The notes below the pieces were generated by a model. It saw nothing but the letters and a program-made list of their open reading frames with translations, did no database searches and was not told the origin of the DNA. This document shows, in pieces, positions 30,064-38,888 of a stretch of DNA of 40,322 nucleotides. Made by a program: the position numbers and the translations under genes. The DNA is from a virus: positions 1-40,322 of IMG/VR virus record IMGVR_UViG_3300009169_000007; one strand, written 5' to 3'. The stretch's first letter is position 1; every line of letters begins with the position of its first letter.

Positions 30064-31453
30064 AATCACCGAGCAATTGTGGCAACGGGGCGAGATGAGT
30101 TTTTTGTTGCATGAAGCGCAACGAGAAGTTTATAATAAAATTTTAAAAAGCCATCAGCAACTGCATCTATTTCTAGGCTCAAGACAATTTGGAAAATCAT
30201 TTCTCTCTCTTGCCTTGGGATTTCAACACGTCGCAAATCCAAACACGGTCAATAAACTTGTCAAAATTGCGGCAGGCACGCTAAAAGCAACAAATGATAT
30301 CGTGAATGACAACATGAAATTTTTTATTGACAGTGCACCGCGTGGGCACATTAGACCCACAAAATCGGACAAACGATTTAAGGTTGGCACGCAGGGAGAA
30401 ATTCGTTTGGGCATGATGGAACGTGCGCATGTGGATTCGTTGCGCGGCGGGAATGCCGGGCTTTATATTTTAGAGGAAGCAGCAGCTGCGGTCTCAAGTG
30501 ATGATTTTGAGTATGCTTATAAAGCCGTTATCATTCCGCAATTGTTGCGCTCCGGCGGTAAAATTGTGATTATCACAACTCCCTCCAAAAACCCGGATCA
30601 TTATGTGCACGCGGTACTACAGCCCCAATGTAAGAAACTCGGCACGCTTTACAAAGCCACAATTTACGACAACCCACAACTCACAACAGACCAAATTCAA
30701 AACGCTATCAATGCCTATGGCGGAGTTGATAGTCTTGATTTTCGCCGTGAGTATCTGTGCGAAATTGTGCGCGATGGTCGCTCGCTAATTATCCCCGCAT
30801 TTTCTGATGTCAAACATTTGACAAATGAGGGCTATGAGAGCGTGTTTACAGCGTGTTGTTGGATTGTTGGAGACACGGGTGGCATACGAGATAAGCACGT
30901 GTTGCAAGTGTGGGGTCACCGCATCACAGATTATAAAAAGATAATTTTAGAAGAAGTTGTCTTTGAATCTAATACAAATACGATCGTACTTGGTGATACA
31001 ATAAAATTGTTACAAACCAAATATCAAGTCAAGTCATATCATATTTTCCTTGATTGCCACGGTCAGACTCAAGTTGACCTAGGGACACTGTGCAATGTTC
31101 ACGTGACACTGCCGCCTAAAGTTGATAGAGACAATGCGATTATGGCGTTGAACTCTGCATTTTTTCAAGAGCAAATCGTCATTAACAATTCTTGCGAGTT
31201 TACGATTAAAAGTCTGCGCTCGTGTATGTTCAACAAGACACGCACAGATTTTGAACGTACAGAGGAATTAGGGCACGCTGACGCTGTGATGTGTGCGGTG
31301 TATGGCCTTAGGGTCGAAAAGTTTATTGAACGCCCTAAAATCATCACCAATGCCTCAAATTTTCATCAGATGAATCACAACACACCACAGACGAATTTAG
31401 AAAAAGTGACAAAAGCTCTCAAGCCTTTTCACAAAAGTTTAATAAATTTTTAA
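30056..31453 (+). CDS. terL: Terminase large subunit
   Basis: A 465-residue packaging motor. Walker A GSRQFGKS at 41-48, Walker B LYILEE at 136-141 followed by a TTPS coupling motif, and a C-terminal RNase H-fold nuclease with acidic residues in GDTGG (Asp273), FLDCHG (Asp333) and GHADAVMCAVYG (Asp409). The ATPase drives DNA into the capsid and the nuclease cuts the concatemer. The gene is on the opposite strand from portal and capsid. Its last 35 bases overlap the convergent 31419-31838 gene. Confidence 0.92.
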   Translation: MDRITEQLWQRGEMSFLLHEAQREVYNKILKSHQQLHLFLGSRQFGKSFLSLALGFQHVANPNTVNKLVKIAAGTLKATNDIVNDNMKFFIDSAPRGHIRPTKSDKRFKVGTQGEIRLGMMERAHVDSLRGGNAGLYILEEAAAAVSSDDFEYAYKAVIIPQLLRSGGKIVIITTPSKNPDHYVHAVLQPQCKKLGTLYKATIYDNPQLTTDQIQNAINAYGGVDSLDFRREYLCEIVRDGRSLIIPAFSDVKHLTNEGYESVFTACCWIVGDTGGIRDKHVLQVWGHRITDYKKIILEEVVFESNTNTIVLGDTIKLLQTKYQVKSYHIFLDCHGQTQVDLGTLCNVHVTLPPKVDRDNAIMALNSAFFQEQIVINNSCEFTIKSLRSCMFNKTRTDFERTEELGHADAVMCAVYGLRVEKFIERPKIITNASNFHQMNHNTPQTNLEKVTKALKPFHKSLINF

Positions 31454-31838
31454 CCACATCCTCTGTAAAAGAATCTAAAACAATTTGTGTAGCGTCTTTA
31501 TCTGAAGTTAATAAATTATCTATTGCAGATTGTATTGTGTCTTTTTTCCAAAATTGAAACCATTTCTTTTTTTGAGTTTCAACTGATTTTTCAAGAACAA
31601 AATTTTTTAATATTGTTCTATCACCAATAACCCACACCATAAATTTAATGGAATAACCATTGACACCATGGTAGCGAAAAAAACAGTTGGAGTATTTAAA
31701 TTGGTCGTCACTGTCTTTTTCACGAAAAGAATTAGTAAAAATTTCAAACGACAAATTCACGAGTCGAGTTTTGATGTGTAAATTATTTATCACAATACAG
31801 GGCGTTTCTAAAATCTTTATAAGCGACGTAGTATCCAT
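31419..31838 (-). CDS. Unknown protein of a minus-strand cassette
   Basis: A 139-residue protein encoded against the surrounding operon. It is mixed alpha-beta, with a FFRYHGVNGYSIKFMVWVIGD core and KKKWFQFWKKD. No known family is recognised. It overlaps the upstream cassette gene by 22 bases, so the two are co-transcribed. Lone antisense cassettes of this kind are often morons, expressed from a prophage or plasmid state to protect the host or modulate infection. No such role is proven. Confidence 0.6.
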   Translation of the reverse strand: MDTTSLIKILETPCIVINNLHIKTRLVNLSFEIFTNSFREKDSDDQFKYSNCFFRYHGVNGYSIKFMVWVIGDRTILKNFVLEKSVETQKKKWFQFWKKDTIQSAIDNLLTSDKDATQIVLDSFTEDVVKNLLNFCEKA

Positions 31839-32260
31839 GAGCCTAACACTTTCTTAGCTTGGTCTTCTTTTAAATAAGGGTGTGCGGCAAGAATCGCAGC
31901 GACAACATGACCCGCTGGCATTCGTGCGTAATCTTGCAACCCAAAATCTTCGGGATGACTGTTACGTAATAAATTATTAAATCTTCGCGTTTTATTTTCT
32001 TCAAGCCTGCGTCGTTTGTCTGCGCCTTCTTTTCGTAAACATTCTGAAATTGTCTTGAGAGACGGGCGAAACTCTGCATACGTGCTAATATCATTAAATA
32101 CAATTTGCCAAATTTCTGAATCCGTTAATTCTGGGTTGTGTTGTTGTAATATTTTTTTAACTGTAGAATATTTTACAACTTTGCCATTTCTTCTTAATTG
32201 CCCGTGGCGCCATTGCACCCCAATATGTTGAAGAACCAATGCTGCATTAAATTTCGTCAT
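31817..32260 (-). CDS. Unknown protein, possible DNA-binding
   Basis: A 147-residue basic protein, first gene of the minus-strand cassette. YSTVKKILQQHNPELTDSEIWQIVFNDI may be a helical DNA-binding region and RRRLEENKTRRFNNLL is strongly basic. It starts at an ATG 39 bases from the divergent rightward frame, in a shared, AT-rich promoter region. A regulator role is inferred from charge and position only. Confidence 0.55.
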   Translation of the reverse strand: MTKFNAALVLQHIGVQWRHGQLRRNGKVVKYSTVKKILQQHNPELTDSEIWQIVFNDISTYAEFRPSLKTISECLRKEGADKRRRLEENKTRRFNNLLRNSHPEDFGLQDYARMPAGHVVAAILAAHPYLKEDQAKKVLGSWILRRL

Positions 32261-32335
32261 CCATATCCTTTTGTTTTAAAATTACATATGTTAATATAGA
32301 TGACGTTACAAAATAAATCAATAAGAGGGCGACGT

Positions 32336-32917
32336 GTGTTAAGTTATTATGATTTGACTCGACAAATACACTATGATCCCAAAACCGGAATTTTTACCTG
32401 GAAAATAAATAAACACAAAATTAGAAAAGGCAGCAACGCGGTTTTTTTTGCGCCGTCTCGCGGCTATTCTTTTGTGCGAATTGGTAAAAAAGACTATGCC
32501 GCTCATCGTCTTGCATGGTTTTATATGACTAAATTATGGCCGCACCAATTTATCAGTTTTCGCAACAAAGACCCAAACGATTTGCGCTTTTTAAATCTCG
32601 TCCACTGCAATAAATATGAATTGCAAGCCCATAGAAAATCATCACAGTATTTAGTTGGCGCAAGTTTTCGCAAAGATAAAAAAACAAAACCTTGGAATGC
32701 TCGAATTTACTACAAAAGTAGAGCAATTAGTCTCGGATATTTTGCAACAGAAAAAGAAGCACACATAGCACATAAAAAAGCAAAAAAGGATATTGAAAGT
32801 GGAATTATCAACTTTGCTGAAAAAGTACCGAGTGAATGGCGAGACCTTTTATCACCACGCAGGACGTTATGCGAATCAACCCGTGGAGAAAAGAAAACTT
32901 ATACAAGAAATCCTTGA
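32336..32917 (+). CDS. AP2/HNH-type protein with degraded HNH motif
   Basis: A protein of about 193 residues starting at a GTG with AGAGGG six bases upstream; an ATG at 32300 has no such signal. The first part follows HNH homing-type proteins (YDPKTGIFTWK, then AAHRLAWFYM..LWP). Where active enzymes read IDH.NGD..DNR..NL this one has ISFRNKDPNDLRFLNL, so the catalytic Asp-His is replaced by Ser-Phe. The AP2 domain (LVGASFRKD, ISLGYFATEKEAHIAH) is intact. It is probably a catalytically dead, DNA-binding remnant. It overlaps the next gene by 125 bases, which suggests insertion at that start. Confidence 0.75.
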   Translation: MLSYYDLTRQIHYDPKTGIFTWKINKHKIRKGSNAVFFAPSRGYSFVRIGKKDYAAHRLAWFYMTKLWPHQFISFRNKDPNDLRFLNLVHCNKYELQAHRKSSQYLVGASFRKDKKTKPWNARIYYKSRAISLGYFATEKEAHIAHKKAKKDIESGIINFAEKVPSEWRDLLSPRRTLCESTRGEKKTYTRNP

Positions 32918-34313
32918 CCTCGGCGCGGAAATTCATGAAGTTGAAAAAATTCTTGAAGTATTAAAAGAGAAATGCCGCGACCGTCAAAATTTTGTTGATC
33001 AATGTTTTGATGAGATGGATCAGGTGATTCACTCGTTTAGTTATGTCATTGATAAATTCCAAATTGTTCTCAATAAAAATAATCCGGAACAGAAACTGAT
33101 TTATTTAATTGATGGCACTCGAGCAAAACTTATTGCTTCGTCGCTCCCAGGTACTGATGAGCTTGTGCGGTTGCTTGCGAATCTTTATCCCGAAGATATG
33201 GCGCTGTTGCATAAAGAAATTCAACAGCGGACGGAGAAAAAGAAACGGCATCATGTGACAATTGAGAGTTGCATCAAACTTTTAGTCAATTCGATTATCA
33301 ACTCACTGTATACAAAAACTCCAATGACAATAGACTATGAAATCAAACCGCTCACACTCTCGACCAGCCAAGAATTCTCTGCGCATAAATTACAGTATGA
33401 CTACAAGGAACACCCACAACTCAATCCACATTTAAAAGAATTACTCGGACGCGTGACAGACAGCGATCGATTGTGTGCGTTACTTTGGATTTGTTTTAAT
33501 GGCCATAAATCGCCGTATGTTATTTATTTGTATGGCGAGGGCGGCGAGGGGAAATCTTCATTTACGGGAATGCTACGACGAAAAATTGGGAAAGATGTTG
33601 TCGCAAGTTTTGATAGCTCAAATCAATTTTCAAATTTTGGCATGTTCAATAAAGCCCTCATTGTTCTTTCTGAAAACAACAACCCACGCGTTCTCCAAAA
33701 AGCAGAAGTGAAACAATTAACCGGAGATAGTATTGTCAGCATTGAACAAAAAGGAAAAGATAGATTCACAGGCACATTGTCGGGTTTGTTGATGATTGAT
33801 TCAAACGTGCTCCCTGAAATTGACGGCGACTCCTACGAATTGCGCAGACTCCGGTTATTTAAATTTGAGCCGTTGAAAGCAACAGAATTTTATTCAAAAG
33901 AAATGTATGAGAATTACTTAGGGCAAAATTTTAACGACTTTATCAATTATTGTAGAATCTGTTATGAAAAAATCGGGCAAAATTGGACAGTGTTACCAAG
34001 TCCCAACCAGCAAGCGCAATTTAAAAGTTTACAAGACAAAGCACAGCTTGTCATGAATCAAGAATTGTGGGCAAAAATTATCCGCTCTGGGGATTTTGTT
34101 TTAGATCCAAATTCAGAAATTGATGAGTCTTTGTTTTATAAATCATTGCAAAGCATGACAAACTTAAAAGAATTTAAAAAGAATTATGGCCTGTCTAATT
34201 TCTTAAAATATTTAAAAAATGAACACAGCATTAAAGCCGAACATGGCCGCATTTATGGTTTAAAAGCGTTGGATAAAAAAGGAGTCTATTATGACCCCTT
34301 TCATACAAATTAA
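32793..34313 (+). CDS. SF3 (D5-type) replicative helicase
   Basis: A 506-residue protein. Walker A is GEGGEGKSS at 248-256; a Walker B-like ALIVLSENNN and a sensor segment NVLPEIDGDSYELRRLRLFKF follow, the pattern of D5/phage-plasmid SF3 helicases. No N-terminal primase domain is visible, and the first 70 residues look like coiled coil, so it may be helicase only or use a separate primase. The start is uncertain: TTG at 32793 with AAAGGA very close, or GTG at 32832. It is the replication helicase working with the downstream polymerase. Confidence 0.8.
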   Translation: MKVELSTLLKKYRVNGETFYHHAGRYANQPVEKRKLIQEILDLGAEIHEVEKILEVLKEKCRDRQNFVDQCFDEMDQVIHSFSYVIDKFQIVLNKNNPEQKLIYLIDGTRAKLIASSLPGTDELVRLLANLYPEDMALLHKEIQQRTEKKKRHHVTIESCIKLLVNSIINSLYTKTPMTIDYEIKPLTLSTSQEFSAHKLQYDYKEHPQLNPHLKELLGRVTDSDRLCALLWICFNGHKSPYVIYLYGEGGEGKSSFTGMLRRKIGKDVVASFDSSNQFSNFGMFNKALIVLSENNNPRVLQKAEVKQLTGDSIVSIEQKGKDRFTGTLSGLLMIDSNVLPEIDGDSYELRRLRLFKFEPLKATEFYSKEMYENYLGQNFNDFINYCRICYEKIGQNWTVLPSPNQQAQFKSLQDKAQLVMNQELWAKIIRSGDFVLDPNSEIDESLFYKSLQSMTNLKEFKKNYGLSNFLKYLKNEHSIKAEHGRIYGLKALDKKGVYYDPFHTN

Positions 34314-34322
34314 AGGTTAAGT

Positions 34323-34787
34323 ATGCCATTAATTACACCGGACGATTATTTAAAACGAAGAGATGTTATATATTATGAAGATTGGAATAAAAAACTTGAA
34401 AAAACAATGATGGCCACACTTGAAAAAATTAATAATTTTTTAAAGGAAATTCACATAAACGATGTGCAAGTGACAAGTGGCTGGAGACCCCAACAATTAA
34501 ATGATAGCATCAAAAACGCAGCAGTTAAAAGTAAACACATCACATGTGAAGCTGTGGATTTGTTGGATATGAAACCCTTTTTATTAATGCATGCAATTTT
34601 AGAAAATTTAATCGCAGCAGAAATTCATGGCGTGTATTTTGAAGACTTTAGATATACGCCCACTTGGGTTCATATTCAAGTGACACCGCCAAAATCAGGA
34701 CAGCGCATTTTTATCCCCTCATCCAATGAACCATTAGCCCCGCAAAAATTTAAAGGATTTGAATTTTATGACAGACAATTTATATAG
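34323..34787 (+). CDS. M15-family peptidase endolysin
   Basis: A 154-residue protein with the zinc peptidase M15 pattern: SGWRP at 52-56, SKH at 70-72, EAVDLLD at 76-82 and WVHIQ at 115-119, giving likely zinc ligands His72, Asp79 and His117. It should cut peptide crosslinks of peptidoglycan at lysis. No signal peptide is present, so release depends on the holin (15161-15550), which lies in the other operon. The usual Gly before Ala in the third motif is Cys-Glu here. Confidence 0.8.
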   Translation: MPLITPDDYLKRRDVIYYEDWNKKLEKTMMATLEKINNFLKEIHINDVQVTSGWRPQQLNDSIKNAAVKSKHITCEAVDLLDMKPFLLMHAILENLIAAEIHGVYFEDFRYTPTWVHIQVTPPKSGQRIFIPSSNEPLAPQKFKGFEFYDRQFI

Positions 34788-35328
34788 AGTTGGCGATAAG
34801 TTTAAAATTATTGAAACGACAAATTCTGAATTTTTAATTGATGATATTTTTAGATTGCAACACATACGCCCAGGGCATTACCCCTACGTCTTTACAAAAA
34901 AATACGGGTCAACTGTTCACGAATTAGAAACAAATGAAAATCTCGTCAGCGTGTCAGGAATTAAACTCTGCCCGTTTAAGAGAAATTTTTCTGATGGAAT
35001 TAGTACAAAAGATGACTTGATTTTAAAAGGACACTACCGCGCAATCAGTCCTCATTTGTTGCATGATATGGCGATGATTTTTAGACAAGGTATCGCAAAG
35101 CATGGTCTCGATTCTCACAGAAATATCACACCAAAACATGCGGGAGATATTTACGATGCGCTGATGAGACACATTGAAAAAGTCAGGCTTGGTGAGTTTT
35201 TTGATTTAGAAAGTAAACAACCACATTTTGCACATGCTGCGTGCAATCTTTCTATTTTAATGAATATCAATGCGAAATATAATGCTGAAGATATTATTAA
35301 ATCAATTAATGGGGAATTGCATGAATGA
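34768..35328 (+). CDS. MazZ-like (DUF5664) nucleotide pyrophosphohydrolase domain protein
   Basis: A 186-residue protein starting at the ATG at 34768, inside the endolysin gene, with AAAGGA eleven bases upstream. The N-terminal 75 residues are a beta-rich domain with no match. Residues about 85-175 fit the all-alpha dATP/dGTP pyrophosphohydrolase family: AISPHLLHDMAMIFRQGIAKHG, DALMRHIEKVRLGE, DLES..PHFAHAACNLSIL. These enzymes hydrolyse deoxynucleoside triphosphates and shape the pool used by phage polymerase. It is directly coupled to the polymerase gene. In Z-genome phages the homologue makes dZTP precursors, but no PurZ is present here. Confidence 0.65.
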   Translation: MTDNLYRVGDKFKIIETTNSEFLIDDIFRLQHIRPGHYPYVFTKKYGSTVHELETNENLVSVSGIKLCPFKRNFSDGISTKDDLILKGHYRAISPHLLHDMAMIFRQGIAKHGLDSHRNITPKHAGDIYDALMRHIEKVRLGEFFDLESKQPHFAHAACNLSILMNINAKYNAEDIIKSINGELHE

Positions 35329-37255
35329 AGCAGTCCTCGACTTTGAATTCTTCGGTGCTAACAATGAACACCCAACTTTAGTCTGTGCTGCTCTTGCGAA
35401 TAAAACCTATTGGCTACTGGATAACTCTGATACAAAAGAATTGATAAATGATTTACAAAAAATACAAAAACTAATCGTCTATTACGGCGTTGCAGAGTCT
35501 CGCTGTTTACTTGCGCTCGGTTGCAACCCGCTTGATTTTGAGTGGGTTGATTTGTACGCCGAGTTTAAAATGCTGCAAAACTCAAATTACCGTTATTTGT
35601 ATGGTTCTTACATTGATCACACAGGGCTTAAAAAATTTTCAGAACCCCCAAAGTTTAGTCAACAGATAAATCAAATAAATAGCGAAGAAGACCACGAAGA
35701 ACTCTTTGAGCATAGCAAAGTACCCTCAAACTTAATTAATGCAGTCTTTAAGACAACGCAACACGTTTTAAGTTCTTCGCAAAAAAACACAATGCGAGAA
35801 ATTATAATTTCAGGGGATAAAGACAATATCACAAACCATAAACACGAAATTATGAATTATTGCTTAAGTGATGTGTCGTTTCTTTATTCTGTGCGAAACA
35901 AAATAGAAGCAGAGTATCACAGGATGGGGTTGAGAAACTTTCATGATTCTATATTAAATCGTGGGTTGTATTCTGCGTGCATTGGAATCTGTGAGCAAAC
36001 AGGATTGCCGATTAACAAACAATTACTTGATAAAATTATGGCAAAGACTCCTGAAATTATTAAAGACGCACGCGATGCGGTAAACAGTTTATCGCCGTTT
36101 GCTATTTATTTGCAAGAAACCCCTGCAACAGAAAGACATTTTAAAAATGGTGCGGTTAAAATTATTAAAGGAAAACCTGAAAAAAGAGACAATAAAGCCA
36201 TTCAAAAATTAATTGAAAGTTTTAATATTTCATCGTGGCCAAAAACAGAAACTGGTTTTTATAAAACAGATAAAGAAACAATCGAAAATTACCGCTCTAT
36301 TCCAGTTATTGAAGAGATTTACAAATGCAACAAAACGGAATCATCTTTAAAATGGTTTAAAGATAAGAACTCTGATGGGTTTTTTTCTGCATATGATTTT
36401 AAAAATGACGTTGTCAGACCCTTTTATGGAATTTACGGCACACAAACTGGGCGTAATGCCGCCAAAGCGAAAACGTACCCATTGGCGATGAGTTCCTGGT
36501 TGCGTGCCATTATTCAACCAAAACCTGGGACTGTCATAGTTGCCGCAGACTTTAGTCAACAAGAAATCGCGGTTGCTGCCTGGCTCTCGCAAGACCCAAA
36601 CTTAATCAATGCCTATAATTCGGGCGATGTGTATTTAGAGTTTGCAAAACAAGCGGGCGCTGTGCCGTGGGATGCAACAAAGAAAACCCACGAGCGCGAG
36701 CGTGACTTGTTCAAATCAACAAAACTAGGTCTACAGTATGGGATGGGTGCGGAAAAGTTGCGCATCAAACTCTCTTACGATTGCAAGCGAGAAGTCACTC
36801 AAGAAGAGACATTAAAACTCATCACTGCGCATAAAACAGTTTACGCGCAATATTGGCGCTGGGTTTATGACGTCAGCACTCGCTACAAGCAAAGAATGCC
36901 ACTCATTACAAGTGATGGTTGGGTACTATGGCCTGACAATCCCATCATGACAAGTGTCCGCAACTTTCTTGTACAAGCCCACAGTGCAAGCATCACGCGT
37001 CAGGCAGTTATTGAGGCGTATCAAGCACAACTTAACGTTGTGTCATCACTTCACGATGCAATTTATATTATTTCAACAGATCCAATAAAAGATATCCCAA
37101 AATTAAAAGAAGTTATGCGGATAGCAACTGAAAAAATCTTGGGTAAAAACTGTATTGAAATCAGAATTGATGATAAAATCATAACGGAATCAGAAATATG
37201 GGTCGAAAAAAAGGGACAAGCAGACTGGCTTAAAATTTCAGAGCATCTTTTATAG
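35321..37255 (+). CDS. polA: Family A DNA polymerase with 3'-5' exonuclease
   Basis: A 644-residue polymerase starting at the ATG at 35321 with GGGGA upstream and overlapping the previous stop. The N-terminus has the DEDD exonuclease motif LDFEFF (Asp-x-Glu), with YCLSDVSFLY as the third motif. Polymerase motif A is AADFSQQEI (Asp410), motif B RDLFKSTKLGLQYG (461-474), motif C SLHDAIYI (His578-Asp579-Ala580). Motif C has Ala where Pol I has Glu, as in a number of phage enzymes. It is the replicative polymerase. Confidence 0.92.
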   Translation: MNEAVLDFEFFGANNEHPTLVCAALANKTYWLLDNSDTKELINDLQKIQKLIVYYGVAESRCLLALGCNPLDFEWVDLYAEFKMLQNSNYRYLYGSYIDHTGLKKFSEPPKFSQQINQINSEEDHEELFEHSKVPSNLINAVFKTTQHVLSSSQKNTMREIIISGDKDNITNHKHEIMNYCLSDVSFLYSVRNKIEAEYHRMGLRNFHDSILNRGLYSACIGICEQTGLPINKQLLDKIMAKTPEIIKDARDAVNSLSPFAIYLQETPATERHFKNGAVKIIKGKPEKRDNKAIQKLIESFNISSWPKTETGFYKTDKETIENYRSIPVIEEIYKCNKTESSLKWFKDKNSDGFFSAYDFKNDVVRPFYGIYGTQTGRNAAKAKTYPLAMSSWLRAIIQPKPGTVIVAADFSQQEIAVAAWLSQDPNLINAYNSGDVYLEFAKQAGAVPWDATKKTHERERDLFKSTKLGLQYGMGAEKLRIKLSYDCKREVTQEETLKLITAHKTVYAQYWRWVYDVSTRYKQRMPLITSDGWVLWPDNPIMTSVRNFLVQAHSASITRQAVIEAYQAQLNVVSSLHDAIYIISTDPIKDIPKLKEVMRIATEKILGKNCIEIRIDDKIITESEIWVEKKGQADWLKISEHLL

Positions 37256-37267
37256 AGAGGTCACTGT

Positions 37268-37621
37268 ATGCAAACAGAATTTGTCAAAACCGAGAGTAAA
37301 ACTATTTTCAAAAAAGCCCCCTCGCTGACTAATAAAACAGTCAATGGCGAATTGTTTAAAGTGAACGAGTGCGTTAAAGGTACAATTTCAAACATTTTCG
37401 AAAATCAAGACGGCAAAATTATTTTTATCAAAACGGATAAAGGCGATGTTGGCGTTCCATTGTACATGGGACTTAAGTTTTTCATGTACTACAAAAAATA
37501 CCGCTACGGCGAAACTGAAAAAGTCGGCAAAGAAAAAGGCGACCCAATTACAATTCATTATCTGGGAACTAAGACAAGTCCAAAATCAAACAGAGCGATG
37601 CACGACTTTTTCGTGGAGTGA
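37268..37621 (+). CDS. Unknown small replication-operon protein
   Basis: A 117-residue basic protein with probable beta strands (VKGTISNIFE, KIIFIKTDKGDVGVPLY, ITIHYLGTK), possibly an OB-like fold. Position between polymerase and a recombination nuclease makes a single-strand-binding or accessory role plausible. There is no acidic C-terminal tail as in classical SSB. GAGAGG precedes the ATG, and the next gene starts at its stop. Confidence 0.55.
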   Translation: MQTEFVKTESKTIFKKAPSLTNKTVNGELFKVNECVKGTISNIFENQDGKIIFIKTDKGDVGVPLYMGLKFFMYYKKYRYGETEKVGKEKGDPITIHYLGTKTSPKSNRAMHDFFVE

Positions 37622-37623
37622 AC

Positions 37624-38409
37624 ATGTCAGATTCTGATTATTATCAAATTGACCGTCTTAGCTTTTCAAAACTGAAACATATTTTAAATTCGCCCCGAAA
37701 ATTTTTACAGCAACAGCAAACACCATTTGCGGGTTCTGCTGCATCAAATTTGGGCAATGCGATTCATTGTTGGCTACAAAACCAAAAAGAGCGCGTGAGT
37801 TTTCTGCCCGACTTGTCACAGATAAAAACAAAAGACGGGCGCGCGGCACGCAACCCACACGCAACCACTGAGGGGAAACAGATAATTGAAAACTATAAAA
37901 AAACTCTGCCGCCGGATAACTTTATTATTCCTATCGATTCTCTCCCTATTCTAACTAACCTTGAGCAAAATTATTTACAGAATGCTGAAATTCAAGGCGT
38001 CATGCATCATGTCACAAATTTTGAGACTCCGTATTTTGCAAAAATTCAAGATTTGGCATTTAAAGGAAAAGTCGATGCAGAAAATCACAAATACATAATT
38101 GATTTTAAAACAACTTATAAAAACGCGTCAAAATTACATATCGCAAAGCACATCATATTTGATGAGTATTATCATATGCAACTTGCACTTTATGGTATGC
38201 TTAAAGCAAAAAATGAAAATAAAAAATTAGAAGATTATGAGTATAAAATTATATTTTTTGAAACCGAGCCGCCTTACGATGTGAAGATGTATCATATTTC
38301 GCAAAATACGCTCTGTGAGGGTTTGCAATTACTTTATAAAGCGATTAATAAATACAAACAACACATTTTAGGAACAAATTATTTATTTGAATTGGGGGAA
38401 ACAATTTGA
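37624..38409 (+). CDS. PD-(D/E)XK exonuclease, RecE/Cas4-like
   Basis: A 261-residue nuclease with ISFSKLKHIL-type start (LSFSKLKHILNSPRKF), LGNAIHCWL, and the core FKGKVDAENHKYIIDFKTT, where Asp, then Asp-Phe-Lys form the catalytic site, followed by QLALYG. This is the arrangement of the RecE C-terminal (DUF3799) and Cas4-like families, which resect double-stranded DNA ends for recombination. The ATG at 37624 has GGAG upstream; a GTG at 37618 is also possible. No matching annealing protein (RecT/Beta) was recognised next to it; the 117-residue neighbour could be one. Confidence 0.75.
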   Translation: MSDSDYYQIDRLSFSKLKHILNSPRKFLQQQQTPFAGSAASNLGNAIHCWLQNQKERVSFLPDLSQIKTKDGRAARNPHATTEGKQIIENYKKTLPPDNFIIPIDSLPILTNLEQNYLQNAEIQGVMHHVTNFETPYFAKIQDLAFKGKVDAENHKYIIDFKTTYKNASKLHIAKHIIFDEYYHMQLALYGMLKAKNENKKLEDYEYKIIFFETEPPYDVKMYHISQNTLCEGLQLLYKAINKYKQHILGTNYLFELGETI

Positions 38410-38888
38410 GGAAAATTCCCACTATTTTAGCGATTGACCCTGCATCAAATAAAGCAGGTGTGGCATTGTATTACAACGAAATTTTACGGTCTGCATTGTT
38501 AACAGGATATGGGAATTGGACGCAAAGAATCACACAGCAACGGCAACAATTAGAATTGTTTTTAAATCATTACTTACCCGAAAATGAAATTATTAATCAT
38601 CTTGTCGTTGAAAATGTAAGTGGATTTAGGAATTCAAAATTGAGTTATTCTGTAGGTGCTCTTTGTTCGTTGCCGTGTATTCAGAGCGACTTAAACCTTG
38701 TATCGCCCGCAGTTTGGAAAAGAATTGTCAGAAAATACGGCGGCGGAAAATCAACAAAAGGTTTTTTAGCGCTGCAATGTGTCCGGCCAGCGTACCCGCA
38801 AGTGTCTGATGATGAGGCTGATGCTATCTTAATGTTACTTGCTTATCTCGAGAAAGGCTTTATTGATGACGACAACTCCGTTGATTAA
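38406..38888 (+). CDS. RuvC-like Holliday junction resolvase
   Basis: A 160-residue RNase H-fold protein starting at a TTG with GGGGGA upstream. Catalytic acids are visible as AIDPAS (Asp11), VVENV (Glu) and SDDEADAILM near the C-terminus. Phages use such resolvases to debranch replicating DNA before packaging. Its stop overlaps the next start by 20 bases. Confidence 0.8.
   Translation: MRKIPTILAIDPASNKAGVALYYNEILRSALLTGYGNWTQRITQQRQQLELFLNHYLPENEIINHLVVENVSGFRNSKLSYSVGALCSLPCIQSDLNLVSPAVWKRIVRKYGGGKSTKGFLALQCVRPAYPQVSDDEADAILMLLAYLEKGFIDDDNSVD

Noticed and set aside
34768-37255. A Z-genome (2-aminoadenine) phage
   Set aside because: A MazZ-like domain and PolA are present, but no PurZ or DatZ was recognised.
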